Positions 1 through 12,646 of a stretch of 64,000 nt of DNA are shown here, in pieces. The position numbers and the translations under genes are program-made. Source of the DNA: Dipteris shenzhenensis (Eukaryota > Polypodiophyta > Polypodiopsida > Gleicheniales); assembly GCA_047967505.1 (NCBI GenBank), contig CM106540.1. One strand, given 5' to 3'. The notes beneath the pieces are model-generated. The model was not told the origin of the DNA. It made no database searches and was given only the letters and a program-made list of their open reading frames with translations. Positions within the stretch are counted from its first letter, which is position 1. Each line of letters opens with the position of its first letter.

Positions 1-2243
1 AGAACTTCTGGACTCCGAGTATGCAGATGACACAGCCCTATATGTGCAGGATGATGTTGAGTCACTGGAGCGAGTGAGACTGTCCCTAAAGGTTTTTTGC
101 CTTGCCGCTGGGGCGAAAATCAACTGGCATAAGTCAGTTGGTTTTCTTACGGATCCGGGAGCCAGCTCAGAGTGGGGTATTTTCCTGGGGTTTCGCTGGA
201 TCCCTAGAGGACAGACGACACGTTACCTGGGATTCCAGGTAGGCCTGGACATCATGCCGGCTCAGCAGTTCTTGCCGGTCCTAGCCTCCATACGACGAAA
301 GCTAGCTTTCTGGAGCACGGCTCGGCTTTCCTTGGCAGGCAGGGCCCTTGTGGTCAACCAGGTCCTTCTTGCCACTGCTTGGTATGTGGCCTCTTGCTGG
401 TGTTTCTCGAGATCATGTGTAGCCCAGTTGAGGAGACTGGTGCGGAACTTCCTCTGGTCTGGTTCAGATGGTTCCGGCACCACCAGAGCCAGGGTCGCCT
501 GGCAGACGGTCATTCTCCCCCAGACAGAGGGCGGCCTTGGCATCATAGATCCAGAATTGCATAGTTAGGCACTACTTGGCAAGTTAGTCATCCGCGGTCT
601 GACCCCAGGAGGGCAGACGTGGAAGCTCTTGCTTCAGCATGGTCTCAGCGCGTGTACCCCCCTGAGAGGGGGTGTTTGGCAGCCATCTATCCGGTGGATC
701 TTCACTTCTGCCCCATTGACTCAGCCCCGTTCCCCCTTCCTCCGTAGCCTCGTCTCGGTCTGGAGGAATTTGCGACACAGCCTCTCCCAGGTTCCAGCTA
801 GCTACCGAGAGGAGATAGACAGACAGCCCCTGATTTGGAGCAGCCAGGTGACAGATGATACAGGTCGCCAGCTTGGAGAGAGATCCCAAATCCCTTGGGC
901 GCTCTGGACGCTCTGGACGCTCGCTCGCTCCGGGTTTGGAGGGACGTCTACAGCCAGCTGAGCCCAGGCGAGCTGCCAGCAGCAATAGGTACGGCACGTG
1001 GGATCCAGGCTCGGCGAGGGGAGATCGATGCTGCCATTCCTGCAGGTTGGAGGATTCCCATGGTCACCGGATAGCTCTTCCTGGGAGATGAGAGGTGGCT
1101 AGGACAGTTCACTCCACGGGGCATTCCTTTGGTGGTTGCAGGCCTTTTCTCGGACTCCTCGATCCACTTCTTCTTCGTCGCCAATGATAGCCGCCTACAG
1201 AGCAGAGAGGCCGTGATCGACCCCTAGCTTCCCTGGCAACGCCTTCGCATTGTAGGGCTGCAAGGGAAAACATGGCATATAGACCCCCTGATTATGCAGG
1301 ACTAGGACTGGAGACTCTGGATATGGGAGGGCCGTTCCTTGACAGAGGTGGAGTGGGACCCAAGGGAGTGGCGCTGGCCACCATTGGAGACCTCAGAGAA
1401 CCCTACCCCCTTCTTCTCTTACAGTGCGTGTACGGGTAGGCATGCTCTCCAGTGCGGGCTACCCACTCAGGCACATAGTTGGTATGCCCAGGGGATATCT
1501 CTGGTCTTTCTTCGCACTTTCTGGAAGACTCTTTGGGCTAGCTGGCGGCCGAGAAAGATCTCTTACTTCCTTTGGATGGTGGCACACAAGGGGCTTCCAG
1601 TTGGCAGCTGGCTGAGGCAGATGGGACAGGAGGGGCACTGCCAGATGTGTTTTCAGAGGAGGAGTCGTCCCTGAAGCACTGCCTTTGGAGCTGCTCGCAT
1701 GCGCAGACAGTTTGGAAGGGAGTCATGGGGATCTTAGCGAGGGCTGCACCCGAGCTAGGACCGATCACTTGGGGAGCCGTTTGCTGGTGCAGCACTGAGA
1801 TGGGACATCACTTGGCTTATGAGTTCTCTAGGCAGGATCCAGTCTTCTTCATCACGCAGGCCACCTGGACATACATAGACAGCTTCCCTTGGCATCTGAC
1901 AGAGACAGATGCAGGAGCGATGACTCGGCACCCAGTTTGGGAGATCATAGGGAGCATTGCAGGCTGGCATATCTGGACTTCCAGATGCGCACAGACCGTA
2001 GGAGATCAAGCTTCTTCTGCTACCCAGACGCTAGCGGACATTTGGAGCACGATCATTCACACGCTCAAGGGTCAGTGGGATCAGATTCAGGGGGAGTCCC
2101 AGGCAGGGAAGGAAAAGAGACAGCGCTTCCTTCGCGACTGGGACCACCGAAAGTTGTTCTTCCAGCACTCTGCTCAGAGTCTTCAATGGCATTACGCCCC
2201 CCCACTGTGGCTGTTTGTCCACTCTCCGATGATTATGCCCTGA
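1..2243 (+). pseudogene. Alpha1 LINE ORF2, C-terminal half (RT palm to zinc-binding domain)
   Basis: ORF2 of this family makes an endonuclease-reverse transcriptase that nicks target DNA and copies the element RNA there. This piece starts at the catalytic RT motif, where YADD is intact at 19-30, and continues through the RT thumb and the C-terminal zinc-binding region, whose pattern starts near KISYFLWMVAHKGLPVGSW at about 1553-1615. In-frame TAG codons occur at 566-568, 1072-1074, 1225-1227 and 1303-1305; the alpha2 copy has CAG at all four places. Frameshifts near 930-960 and 1570-1670 split the rest. The product ends near 2243, about 120 bases before the A tail. It cannot make a working protein. 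Confidence 0.85.
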
Positions 2244-2373
2244 GAGGCTTGTAATTAGCATTTTGGCTCCTCGGGCTATATCCATTTTGTGATTGCAGCC
2301 CGCTGGCCTTTAGGCCCTCTTGTACTCTCGCTTTCAAGTAATATAATTAGCACTACTTTTTGTGCAAAAAAAA
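1..2373 (+). mobile_element. LINE alpha copy 1, 3' part (5' end outside window)
   Basis: Sequence from base 1 matches the alpha copy at about 46118-48718 almost base for base, apart from an epsilon insert that is present only there. It ends in a T5 run, a GTGC spacer and an A8 tail at 2357-2373, the same terminus as the 48.7 kb copy. Directly after the tail the sequence changes to minus-strand beta LINE coding DNA that lacks its own 3' end, so alpha1 probably inserted into beta1 and the rest of beta1 should lie left of the window. Confidence 0.85.
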
Positions 2374-5087
2374 TAAGAGAGAGCGGATCATGAAAGCCCA
2401 AGGCTGATCTCCTTGCATAAACTGCAACATCATTTTTCGTCTGTGAGCAAGTAAATGCATTTGAATATTGAGAATGTTCAGACCCCCATGCATCTTTGGA
2501 GAACAGAAACGATGCATAGAGAGTAATCTGAGACTTTTCTTGCCATTTTTTGAACACCAGAAAATTTCCATGATAGCTGACATAAAGGACACCAGCTCTG
2601 CCTTTGTGAACATAATGAGAGGCAGATAAAATTGTATGTATGCTATTAAAATGGATTGTGCGATTCGCAAACGAACATCTAGTGGCCAAGTTGCAAGCTT
2701 CCAATATTCAAGTTTTGCCCTCAACTTTGTTAGCACCCAATCAGTTTGTTGGGAACGGGTGAGTCCCCAACCTAGAGGATAGCCAAGATGTCGAATGAAT
2801 TGAGAAGCGGGGACAATTTCCCCAGGCCACAGAAGACTGTGCCATTCCTGTTCATGCAACGGCAACAATTTTGATTTCTGAAAATTTACCCGAAGACCAG
2901 CAGCCAATCCATATGTAGAAAGAGCCTGCATAATCATGGACAGATCACCCCGAGTATTTTTTGGGGTAAAGAATGAATCATCAGCATATGCTTGAGCGAT
3001 CATGCTATGACTGCCAGCAATCTCCAAACCATGCAACTGGTCAGTGTCTAAAAGGTGGTCCAGATATTGAAGCATGGGATGAGTGGCTATGGCAAAAAGT
3101 AAAGCACTTAGGGGACATCCTTGCCTAACAAAACAACCAAGAGTCCAGGATGTAGAAATATCCCATGAAAGTATGTAGGCAGCTTTACTATCTTAATATA
3201 GCCAAGTGATAACTTGCTACATTTTTGTGCCAAATCCCAATGCCTGCATAGTCGATGAAATAGAATCCCACTTAACAGTATCAAAGGCTTTGGCAATATC
3301 AACTTGCAATAATAAAACATCCTGCTACGTGTATTTGGCATATTCAATTCCAACATAGACATTAGCAATGTTATCGGTGATATGCCTACGCGGGACAAAG
3401 CCATATTGGGCAAGATGCAACCCATCATGTAAAAAGCCCTTTAGCCGATCGACAATCATTTTTGTAGTGACTTTGTAAATGACTGGCATAAGGGTGATAG
3501 GTCTCCAGTCTGCCAAAGATTCACAAATTTGCTTTTTTGGAAGGAGATTAACAAGACCTCTCTTCCATGTGTCTGGCATTTTCTGATTTTGCCATGCAGC
3601 ATTCACCATATGTAGCAATGTATGCTTCAAAAGAGGCCAATATTCTAGAAAAAACTCGACTGTAAGACCATCCCATCCTGGAGATTTCCATCTGCCGCAG
3701 GATTTGATTGCATCTGACAATTCCCTCTCAGTAAAAGGTTCCTCCAATTCCAAAGCTTGAGTAGTGGAATAATAGGAGAAACATGCTGCAATAGTAAATT
3801 TCGTGCAACCAAAACCTACTGTGAGGGAGGAACTGCAGAACCAAATTGCTGAGAGAAACGATGCACACAAACAGAAGCAAGCTGTGACCGCGAGGTGGTT
3901 CATGATCCATCAGGCATAAGCACCCTGCAAATTTCTGTTTTTAATCTCCTCTGATGCAAGCTTTTGAAAAATTCTTTGGAAGAGCAGCCTTTATCTGTAA
4001 AGGCTCTTTGTCTTGCTCTGGTCTCCCATTTAGCCAGTTTCCTGTGATCATTGAGTTTAAGACAATGCCTGGCATAGTGTTGTTTGCTCATGCAGGGACA
4101 ACGAACGAAGATGGCTGAGTTCAGTGAGGTCCTGACAAGTGAGTTTGGCCTGAGCAATAGTTTCCCTTAGAGTCTTCATGTAAGACTTGCCATAACCTCT
4201 AATTACAACTTGCATTTTGGAAACAAAAGAATCCCAGGCATCATCAATATGTATATGGCTACGAGAAGACAAAGAATGAGATGCTTCAGTAACCATGGCC
4301 TTGAAAACAGCATGTTGCAAGTAGCTATTGTTCACGATCAGATGTCGCCTTTGTGGCAATCTATCATCTGGCATAGCATGAAAGGATAACCGCAACCATA
4401 GAGGTGCATGATCTGAATGCACAAAGGCATAATCCATCCACATTTTGCATGTAAAATCCCCATTTTGTTGCGGAGCTACACACCATCGATCCAGACGTGC
4501 CTGATAAGTAGAAAGGGCATTATGTTGGAAGGTGTATCCAGGTGATAAAGGCTGCAATTCCTTCCAAAGGTCAACCAAAACCAGATGCATCAATAATTGA
4601 CACCATGCATGCCTTTCAGGGGTTAACATATGAGTATGTCTGGAGGTATTGTCACCCTATTGAGGAGCATTATTGAAATCCCCACATATAAAGGCATGAT
4701 ATCTCTATGAATATTGTTGCATGGCATCCCAAATTGTAGTTCTTTCTCTAGAGGATTGAGGTGCATAAACGGAAGCAAATTCAAACACCTCTCCTCGAAT
4801 AATGCATTGAAGAACAAGCCATCTGCCTTTGTTGTCATTTAAAGCAATAACTGGTTGAAGCTCATGTTTGATTAGAAAACCACCTCTGAGAAAGAGTGCT
4901 CCCTAGCATAGAAAATATCATAGCCACAGTAGTGTCCTGTCTTTCCTGCATAGACATGTTGGTTGTGTTCTTGTAATGCCACTATGTCAGGCTGAAATTT
5001 ATTGATGTACAGCCACACAGTTTTCCATTTCCTACTGTCACACATCCCCTGGACATTGAGGGTAAAACATTTGATATGAGCAGTCAT
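2374..5087 (-). pseudogene. Beta1 LINE ORF2 (endonuclease + RT), frameshifted and 3'-cut
   Basis: The minus-strand frames in order are: endonuclease start at 5087 (FTLNVQGMC, then QEHNQH), endonuclease end with DRWCVAPQQ and SDHAPLWL (4629-4057), RT fingers with KSPGWDGLTVEFFLEYW and WRPITLMPVIYKV (3903-3325), and RT palm with AQAYADDSFF (3075-2353). The catalytic YADD is present. The pieces lie in different frames (breaks near 4840, 4630, 4150, 3900, 3430 and 3080), so this is an old pseudogene. It aligns with the beta2 and beta3 ORF2 over its whole length and stops after a motif like LLAHRRKMMLQF, where alpha1 begins. Confidence 0.85.
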
Positions 5088-5143
5088 ATTTACATATATT
5101 TATAGCAATATAACAACTATGTACAACAGCAAATTTCCTGATG

Positions 5144-6370
5144 TCAGCCCTGCATTTCTATCTCAAGGTCAAGGCCTCTTTCCTGAGAAGAAGTATCCAC
5201 CTGAGGAGTAGACACCAAAGCAGCAGCCTCTTCTTCAGAGAAGAGTGTTCTGCTAGCTATCACTGCAGCCCATGTGATCCCAATTCCTGTATTTACCTCT
5301 GGGGTGTTTCCACTAGAAGACGCACCATTCCAAGTGCGAGGGGGTGGAAGTCTTCGAGCAGAAATAACTTTTCTTGGACTTTGCCATCCATCAGTTGGAG
5401 GTTTCTGTCCTTTTGTCGAGGGTGGAATAGCCGGAGGTAAATGTGAAGAGACATTCCCATTTGAAACCAGTGGAGCTTTGCCTTTATCCTGAATTCCAGA
5501 AAATTGTCTACTACCTTTGTTTTTATTTGCAACAGAGGTAGGAGCATCTTTGGTAGGCATTTGAGCCGGCAAAGCAGCAGGAGGCATTTTATGCTGATTC
5601 ATTGGTCACTGTGAAGCCATGTGTCCAAATTTTTTGCAGTCAAAACAAGCACCTGCAAATAATCCCCATTTCAGTTTGTAAAAAGCACTGCCCATGTCCA
5701 CATTATTCACCGTGACTGAATAAGAGTCTGGTGTGGGATTATCAATATCCCAGAGAATGCAAAATCGATTCGAGTTGCCATTAGGCCGTGGTGGGCAGAC
5801 CACTTTGCCTAAAGATGCTGCAATTTTAGGCAAGAGTGAGGCCATGCATTGTGGGAAGTCTACTACTTCAACCCAGACCGGGCATCTGTGTCGGATTAAA
5901 GCCTGATAATCCCTTGTGGGAGACCATGACAATACATGCACCATTTGCTACCCAAAAAAGAGCGGCGAATGTTCCAAAAGCATTTGTCTGTGTATCTCAT
6001 CCACCATAATAACCTCAAAAAAACCCCTGGCTGCATAGTGCACTTTGCGAACAAACAAGCCAGCCAGTGTGCGAGTCAACCAGTTGCCTATCTCTGCAGT
6101 AGGTGGCATCCGGCCTGGAAAAAATAAAATGACTGCATTTTTAGCATATTCACTGACTGGATCCACAATTTCATCTACTTCCACCATGAGGCCAACTAAT
6201 GGAACCGAGTCTTTCCACTCTTTCCTTGTGTCTGCAAATCCTTCATGCATGACATCATAGACTAGTTGGGCCTCAAGAATATCATGTACCGGGTCATGCT
6301 GACCCTCAGCCTACTTTTGCTTCTTGCAGTGAACCGAACGTTCCTTTTGAAAAAAAATTTCATAGGAATA
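5144..6370 (-). pseudogene. Beta1 LINE ORF1 (RNA-binding, CCHC knuckle damaged)
   Basis: ORF1 of plant LINEs encodes a nucleic-acid-binding partner of the element RNA. Visible on the minus strand: a DUF4283-like N-terminal half (VILFFPGRMPPTAEIGNW, then CPVWVEVVDFPQCM), then a knuckle reading CFDCKKFGHMASQ where the last Cys codon has become a stop (TGA near 5603), then a basic, Pro/Ser-rich tail. A TAG near 5945 replaces the residue that is Cys in beta3. The start is unclear because the N-terminal 40 codons are frameshifted; the upper limit given is approximate. Confidence 0.75.
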
Positions 6371-6796
6371 TTCAGTCATAGCTTTGTAAAAAGTGGAACT
6401 CAGAAAGGAGGTACCTGTAAAGGGGTAGTGGAGGAAAAAAACCAGTCCCAAAAAAAGCCCATAGGAAGCCCACAGAGAAGAGAAAAAGAGTATATTTGTA
6501 AGGAGAAAGAAGGGAAAGAGGGATGTAGAGGTCGAGAGAAGATAAAAAACTGTTTTGTAGAGGAAAAAGAGAGAAAAAACCTGTAAAAAACCCCAGATGA
6601 ACTATATTTCAGAGGAAAAGGGAAGATTTTGGTGATGGGAAAGGTGCAGCAGACCCAAAGACTCAAGAGGAGAGAAATGGGAGCGAAGGCCTTCAAGATC
6701 AGTGCGTAGATGTAGTCCGCAAGCAAAACCCTGCGTGGAAAACGATCCAAGAACCGGAGATGGAGTGGGAGCAGCAAACTGCAGCAGGCGGAATTG

Positions 6797-6856
6797 TCCG
6801 TACAGGCCGTACAGCTGTACGGAATCTGTACGGAAGTTTGATGGGCTGTACGGCGG
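6797..6856 (-). promoter_or_regulatory. GTACGG/CCGTAC cluster in beta1 5' leader
   Basis: Three exact GTACGG and two exact CCGTAC hexamers lie within 60 bases of the beta1 leader, upstream of its ORF1. This is a short version of the longer arrays in beta2 and beta3. A binding-site role is inference. Confidence 0.5.
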
Positions 6857-7070
6857 CTGATGACTGCTCCAAAAGACCGATTTTTGGGCGTTGATGCAGC
6901 GCAACAGGGAGCTGAGGCTCACGGGCTGGTTGTGGGAGGCTCTAGAGCTGTTCTGCAAGGCTTCTCCACTCTCTCACACAATTTTTTTTGGGTAAAATCC
7001 AGTGCACTGTATTTATATTGTCATAATTTACAAGAGGGAAAGTCTCCAAGAATGGAGAGTATCCCACAAA

Positions 7071-10000
7071 TCAGAAGCATAAAAAGAAAAGCTCAATGCA
7101 AGATGCATGCATATCACCCTCATGGCAGGCATCATATAAAGATTGCCGCAATGAGGCTCTAAAAGATTCATATGACTTTTGAAACTGGCGGCCCAAGTAT
7201 GCCAAATTGTGCTCTTCCCAGATTGTCCAAAGAGCCCAATATCTCACCCATGAGAGAAAGAGTGAGTATTGAGATAAAGGCCTCCTATATCTGCCAAATA
7301 GCCAAAAATGTTTCCGAAATATGTGACTCAGGAAACGGAGGCGAAGATGATCTGAAATTTTCCCAAGGAGATTCCGAGTAGACGGGCAATGCCAAAGCAA
7401 ATGAGGGACAGTCTCTGAAGGAGCGTGACACCGTAAACAGGTGGGTGGTGCAATGTGACGTTTGGCAAGTGTGATTCCCACTGACAATGTGCCGGTCATG
7501 CATCTCCAAAGAAAGAGTCTTTGTTTCAAAGGCATTTTATACCTCCATAATAGTCGGAGATTCTTCCGTCACCATGAAAGGGGCTGCCTGATATGCCATA
7601 GAGTATTAGCATATTGATGAATCCAAGGGGCAGGTTGAAGAAGCTTGTAGACTTTGATGGAGGTCAAAACAGGCAGAGGAAGAGGACGAGAGCATGTAGC
7701 AGAGGGGTACAATTGCCAATCCATAAGCCTGTCTGTATCAGCCACAGGGGGAATAGGTAGAAAAGGATGCACGAGATCAGCAATTTTCTTCCATATCAAT
7801 CTGTGATGCATTCCCAAAGCATAAGAGGCAGTGGCCTGAGGAAAAGATAAGACATGGCCGTGATCATCTACCACATCATTGATGTATCTAATTCCCAATT
7901 TCATGAGATTATATGCCCGAACCGGTTCCTGTAAAGCAAGTGGAATGTCAAAGATGGCACTCCAATGAATACTTTCTTTCCTCATTGAGTTTGTCCCCGA
8001 ATGATTATCAGGAGCCCATTTGACTTTAGAAAGCACTTGTTTCCAGTCCAATATCAGAGCAGTAGAGAAAGGGCATCCAGGAATCTTCCCTACAAATCTC
8101 CCAATGACAACCTCCCAATGATCAGTTGTCCAATGGCCATAAGCAGTTGTCCTCATGTTGACACACATGGATGCTATCATACAAGTCCATGGCTGTTTTT
8201 GACGGAAAAAGGTATGGAGCATAGTCGCCTTCCTTGCAAGTACATGATATCTGATATTTAGAACATTAAGTCCTCCATGCATCCTAGGGGAACATACCAT
8301 TTCCATCTTCAGCAGTCTCAATGCTTTCACAGCAGTTTTTGTCTTCCATAACAGCTCCATAGCTTGAGACATAAAGGCTGAGATATCTCTGGAGGACCAA
8401 TGTAGCAAAGGCAAAAAGAACTGAACATAAGACATTACAATAGACTGTACTATTCTGAGCCTGACATGAAGTGGCCAAGTAGAAATTTTCCAATATTCCA
8501 ATTTATGTTGAAGTCTTTGGAAGATCCATTTTAGCTGCTGCTTCCTGGTAATATGCCATCCTATATGATATCCCAAATGCCTGACTACATCTTTGGAATG
8601 CACTATCTGACCAGGCCAGAGAATAGAATGCCAGTCACATTGTTTCAGGGGAAGCAACTTGGATTTGTCAAAGTTGACATGCAATCCCGCTGCTAATCCA
8701 TACAATGATAATGTGGTCATAAGCATGCTGACTTCCCGAGGAGAGTTCTGTGGCATAAAGAAGGAATCATCAGCGTATGCCTGTGCCAAAAAAGATGCAG
8801 CCCCAGGGATTTTAAGACCAGTCATATGTCCTGTGCTTGTAAGATGATCAAGATACATCAATAGGGGATGAGTCGCAATGGCATAGAAAAGAGCACTAAG
8901 GGGGCAGCCCTGTCGGACTGATCTACCCAATATCCATGACCGAGATAGATGACTTCCGAGAATGCACTGGAAAGTAGATCCAGAATAAAGCTAATAAATT
9001 GCATTTGCTATCTTGGGACCAAAACCCAGCTTTGTCATGGTTTGAGAGATAAAATCCCATTGTACAGTGTCAAATGCCTTAGTAATATCTACCTGCAATA
9101 TGAGCACATCTTGATTCGAGTACTTAGCATATTCAATTGCAGTCAATGCATTGGAGATATTGTCATAGATTTGTCTTCGCGGCACAAACCCATACTGATG
9201 AGGATGAAGGCCCGCATTCAGTATCCCATGAAGCCTATACACAATCATTTTGGCAATGAGTTTGTAAACTACAGGCATCAAAGTAATAGGCCTCCAATCT
9301 GACATATGATCACAGAGATTTTCTTTGGGCACAAGTTTAATTATGCCATGCTTCCAAAGGTGTGGCAATTGATTTTCTTGCCAGGCAACATTGATCATTT
9401 GTAATAGAACATCTTTCAAATCATCCCAAAAAGAAATATAAAATTCCACCGTAAGACCATCCCAGCCAGGGGACTTGTATTTGCCGAGATGGGACAATGC
9501 ATTATCAAGTTCCGTATCAGTAAAAGGTCTCTCAAATAAAAGAGCATCATCCATTTCCACTATCCCAGAAACATATTGAAGAAATTCAGTCCTCGCATCA
9601 GTCATTTGATTTGATGGGGAGCCAGGGGTAGAGAACAGTGTCTGGAAGTAATTTTGGCATTCATCTTGGAGATCAGAGAAGGAGTGCGTCCAAGAGCCAT
9701 CTAGCTTCCTTACCCTTAGACATGAGTTTTTCTTTCGAGTGGCATGCAGTCCCTGGAAGAAGGCTTTGGATGAGCAGCCCTTATCCATAAGGGGCTTCAT
9801 TCTTGCTCTAATCTACCATTTGTGCAATTTCCGCTGATCATTATCAGTCAATTTAATCCGGGCTTGTGAGAGGGAATCATTTTCTGATTCAGAAAGAGGC
9901 CTTAAATGTGAAAATTCAGTCAATTGTTGTGCTGTCCTTTTTGCCCATTTGACCTCGTTCCTCCATGTAGCCAGGTGCCAGGTTCCATACTCCCTAATGA

Positions 10001-10889
10001 CATTCTTTATATGAGAGACAAAGCTGTCCCAAGCATAATTCATGTCCTCCTGAGCATGCAAAAGCAAGGGATGAATTGCAAATCTGATCATTTGCTGGAA
10101 ATGTTGATGTCGAAGGTAAGCCTGATTAACATGCAATAATCTGCTGGAGAGAGTCAGCAAATCATCCAGTGGCATACCAAATTGCAGATTTAACCATAAT
10201 GGGGCATGATCTGACAAGCCCAAAGAGAAATCTATGTGGAGATGAAGGCTAAAATCTGCATATTGTTGTGGATAGAACAAATACCATCTGTCAAGCCTAG
10301 CCCAGTATGTAGTATATGCATTATGATGAAAAGTATATCCAAGCATTGACCCTTGTAGAAGCAGCCATAAATCTTCAGCCTGCACAGAAAGAAGCATGCT
10401 ATCCCATTTCTGTCTTTCCGATGAAAGCATATGAGATCTTGAAGTGGTGTTATCTCTCAGCAGAGGAGAATTGTTAAAATCTCCACAGATAAATGCATTG
10501 GATCTCCATGGATATTTGCTTAAAGAATCCCATAGAGAAGCCCTCATGGCAGAGGTCTGGGAGCCATAAACTGATGCAAGCTCAAAAATGTCACCATTGA
10601 CATTACATTGTATGACTATCCATCGGCCACTGCTGTCATTGAATGCTAACTGGGGCTCCAGCTCATGTCTGACCATTATGCATACCCCTGAGTAGGTATT
10701 GGTACCAGCATAATATATATCATAGCCGCCAAAGTGATCATGATGACCAGCCTTAGAGTGTTGATTATGCTCTTGCAAACAAACAATATCTGGCTGCATT
10801 TTATGTACATAATTCCAGAAAAGCCTCCACTTTGAGACATTGCAGAGGCTCTGTACATTGTATGTAAAGCACTTAAGTGTTTGATACAT
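7071..10889 (-). pseudogene. Beta2 LINE ORF2: endonuclease, RT, zinc-binding domain; 3 stops, no frameshift
   Basis: One minus-strand frame of 1,273 codons runs from ATG at 10889 to the stop at 7071. N-terminal apurinic-type endonuclease: YNVQSL, LQEHNQH, ICGDFNNSP, LDRWYLF and SDHAPLWL carry the expected Asn, Glu, Asp and His catalytic residues. RT: SPGWDGLTVEF, WRPITLMPVVYKL, VDITKAFDTVQWDF, RQGCPLSALFY and AYADDSFF. The C-terminal domain CLRCHAPSETVPHLLWHC is the zinc-binding type. The frame is broken only at three codons: TAG between 9813 and 9800 (a Gln in alignment), TAG near 8990 (Trp) and TGA near 7569 (Trp; beta3 has TGG). ORF1 lies 42 bases upstream. Confidence 0.9.
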
Positions 10890-10931
10890 GAAAGAGATAT
10901 ATACAGGAAAGTATAAGTATGAAACAAGATA

Positions 10932-12140
10932 TCAGAGAGGCAAAGCCTCTGCCTGCATGGGTTGCAGGTTTTCATGATCCATAAAAGATATGGCATTCTC
11001 CCCTTCTTCAGGGGGAATACCCTTCTTCAAAACCCCCACCCAATTTTGAAGGACAGGAGCTGAAGTGGAAGCCTGTCCTGGTAAGGGAGAGGAAGCATCC
11101 CATTGCCTAGATTGAAAGGGGCGTTGCTTCAATACAACCACCTTCTTAGGCTGTTGAAAACCATCCCGATCTGTCCCCACAGGTTCCTTCATCTTCTCTT
11201 TTTCTTTTTCTTTTTCTTTCCCTTTTCCAACAAGTGATTGCACCTGATTAACTGGTTTAGCATTCTTTGCTCCATTTCGATTTGCTGCCTTGGCTTGCAA
11301 ATTCTCATTCTTTTCCCTTGTCTGAGGCGGCAAGGCATTAGGAGGGGGTTGATGCAGTACCATTGGGCATTCAGAGGCTAGATGCCCAAACTTGTGGCAC
11401 GCAAAGCAAGCGCCTGCAAATACACCCCATTTCAAGTCAAAAAACTTTTTCCCCAATTGCACACCCTCAACTTCCACTGCAATAGAAGGAGGGGTAGGTG
11501 TGTCAATGTCCCAGAGGATGCAAAATCTGTTACGATTTCCCATGGGGCGTGGAGGACAAATGACCTGTCCCAATGAAGCAGCCAGGCCAGGCAATTCTTC
11601 ATGCATATAATCCGGGAAGTTAACAACCTCCACCCATACAGGACAATGATGGCGTATAAGACTTTGGTAGTCCTTGTTTGGGGACCAAGGCATGGCATGT
11701 ACCATCTGCTTCTCGTAGAAAAGGGGAGAAAGCTCAAGGAGCCTTTGCTTGCACAAAGCATCTGATAAATGCACCTCATAAAATCCTCTGGAGGCAAAGT
11801 AGACACCCTCTACAAAACATCCTCCAAGGATAGACTTGATCCATTGTGCAACATCACTGGCGGCTGGAATTCTTCCTGGAAAGAAAATAATTACCGCGGT
11901 TTGAGATAGCTTTCTGAGAGGATTCACAAGGGAGGGCAATTTCGATTTGTATGTGACCTCCGGAACCGGTTTGCCCCATTCCTGTCGTGACTACTGAAAG
12001 TCATCCTTAAGTGTATCAAACACATATTGAGCCTCCATAGTAAGCTCATCATCCTGTGAAGCAGGCTGAGAAGGACGACGCTTGGCATCTGTAGATCTTT
12101 CTTTTCTAGCATATGTACAGACATCGGGACCTGAAGCCAT
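10932..12140 (-). pseudogene. Beta2 LINE ORF1: DUF4283-like domain + CCHC knuckle; one stop
   Basis: The start ATG at 12140 was chosen by alignment with beta3 ORF1. The frame is open to 10932 except for a TAG at 11991-11993, where beta3 has a Gln codon. Order of parts: variable N-terminus; conserved FQ-SRQEW region; DUF4283-like core with TAVIIFFPGRIPAASDV and CPVWVEVVNFPDYM; knuckle CFACHKFGHLASEC (CX2CX4HX4C); a Lys-Glu repeat at about 11170-11220 (KEKEKEKEK); and a Gln/Pro-rich tail. It likely coats element RNA in the cytoplasm. It lacks the extra C-terminal domain seen in alpha ORF1. Confidence 0.85.
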
Positions 12141-12200
12141 GATTGAGATATGGCAAGGCAAGGGAGAAATAGAGTGAAAGACAAAGCAATAAGAGAAAAC

Positions 12201-12646
12201 GTACGGAGAGGCACAGGGAGAAGATGCAGATCAGTACGGCAAAGGCTGTACGGAGAAGCTGTACGGAAGTGATAGGCTGTACGGAACGTCAAAATGACCT
12301 GTACGGAAAGACCTGTACGGATAGGCTGTACGAAACAGCGGTAGGAAATGTACAGAAATTACTGTACGGACGAAGACTTGTTGTACGAGAAAAGCTGTAC
12401 GGAGGAACCTATATAGAACAGCGGGAAAAGATATACAGGGATTCTATACGGACAGAGGGTGCTCACGAAAAAGTACGGAATTGTACGGGAAGGAGCAGGG
12501 TGGTACGGGGAGGCTGGGTGCACGGAAGGTGTCTCGTCGTACAGCAGGGCTGACAATAGACATACGATACGTATGGAAAGACAACGGGGTGTACAGGCCT
12601 GCACACCGGGAGAGTCCGTACGGCGATCGTACGGACGTACGGATGG
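12201..12646 (-). promoter_or_regulatory. GTACGG hexamer array in beta2 5' leader
   Basis: I count 15 exact GTACGG hexamers in about 446 bases, plus near matches such as GTACGA and TATACGG; chance would give well under one. Spacing is loose, often 12-25 bases, and nearly all share one orientation (CCGTAC on the element's coding strand). They lie between the CA-rich 5' end and ORF1. GTAC is the core bound by plant SBP-box (SPL) factors, so a promoter role is plausible but unproven. Confidence 0.6.

Larger units (their letters stand above)
2374..6981 (-). mobile_element. LINE beta copy 1, 3'-truncated, oldest of three
   Basis: Reading on the minus strand, a CA/GAGAG-rich 5' end (about 6981) with five GTACGG or CCGTAC hexamers at 6797-6856 is followed by ORF1 and ORF2, ending abruptly at 2374 against the alpha1 A tail. 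The missing 3' portion would code for the RT C-terminus and zinc-binding domain. Many frameshifts make this the most decayed beta copy. The bases 6982 onward are the T8 (A tail) of the next beta copy. Confidence 0.8.

Noticed and set aside
6266-6586. Plus-strand 106-codon frame
   Set aside because: It lies antisense in the beta1 leader/ORF1 start and is Lys/Glu-rich from A-rich DNA, with no motif.
11170-11224. CTTTTT repeats as a possible regulatory tract
   Set aside because: They encode the Lys-Glu repeat of beta2 ORF1 on the minus strand.
12201-12646. GTACGG array as a CRISPR-like or satellite repeat
   Set aside because: Spacing is irregular, the unit is only six bases, there are no equal spacers, and it lies in LINE leaders.
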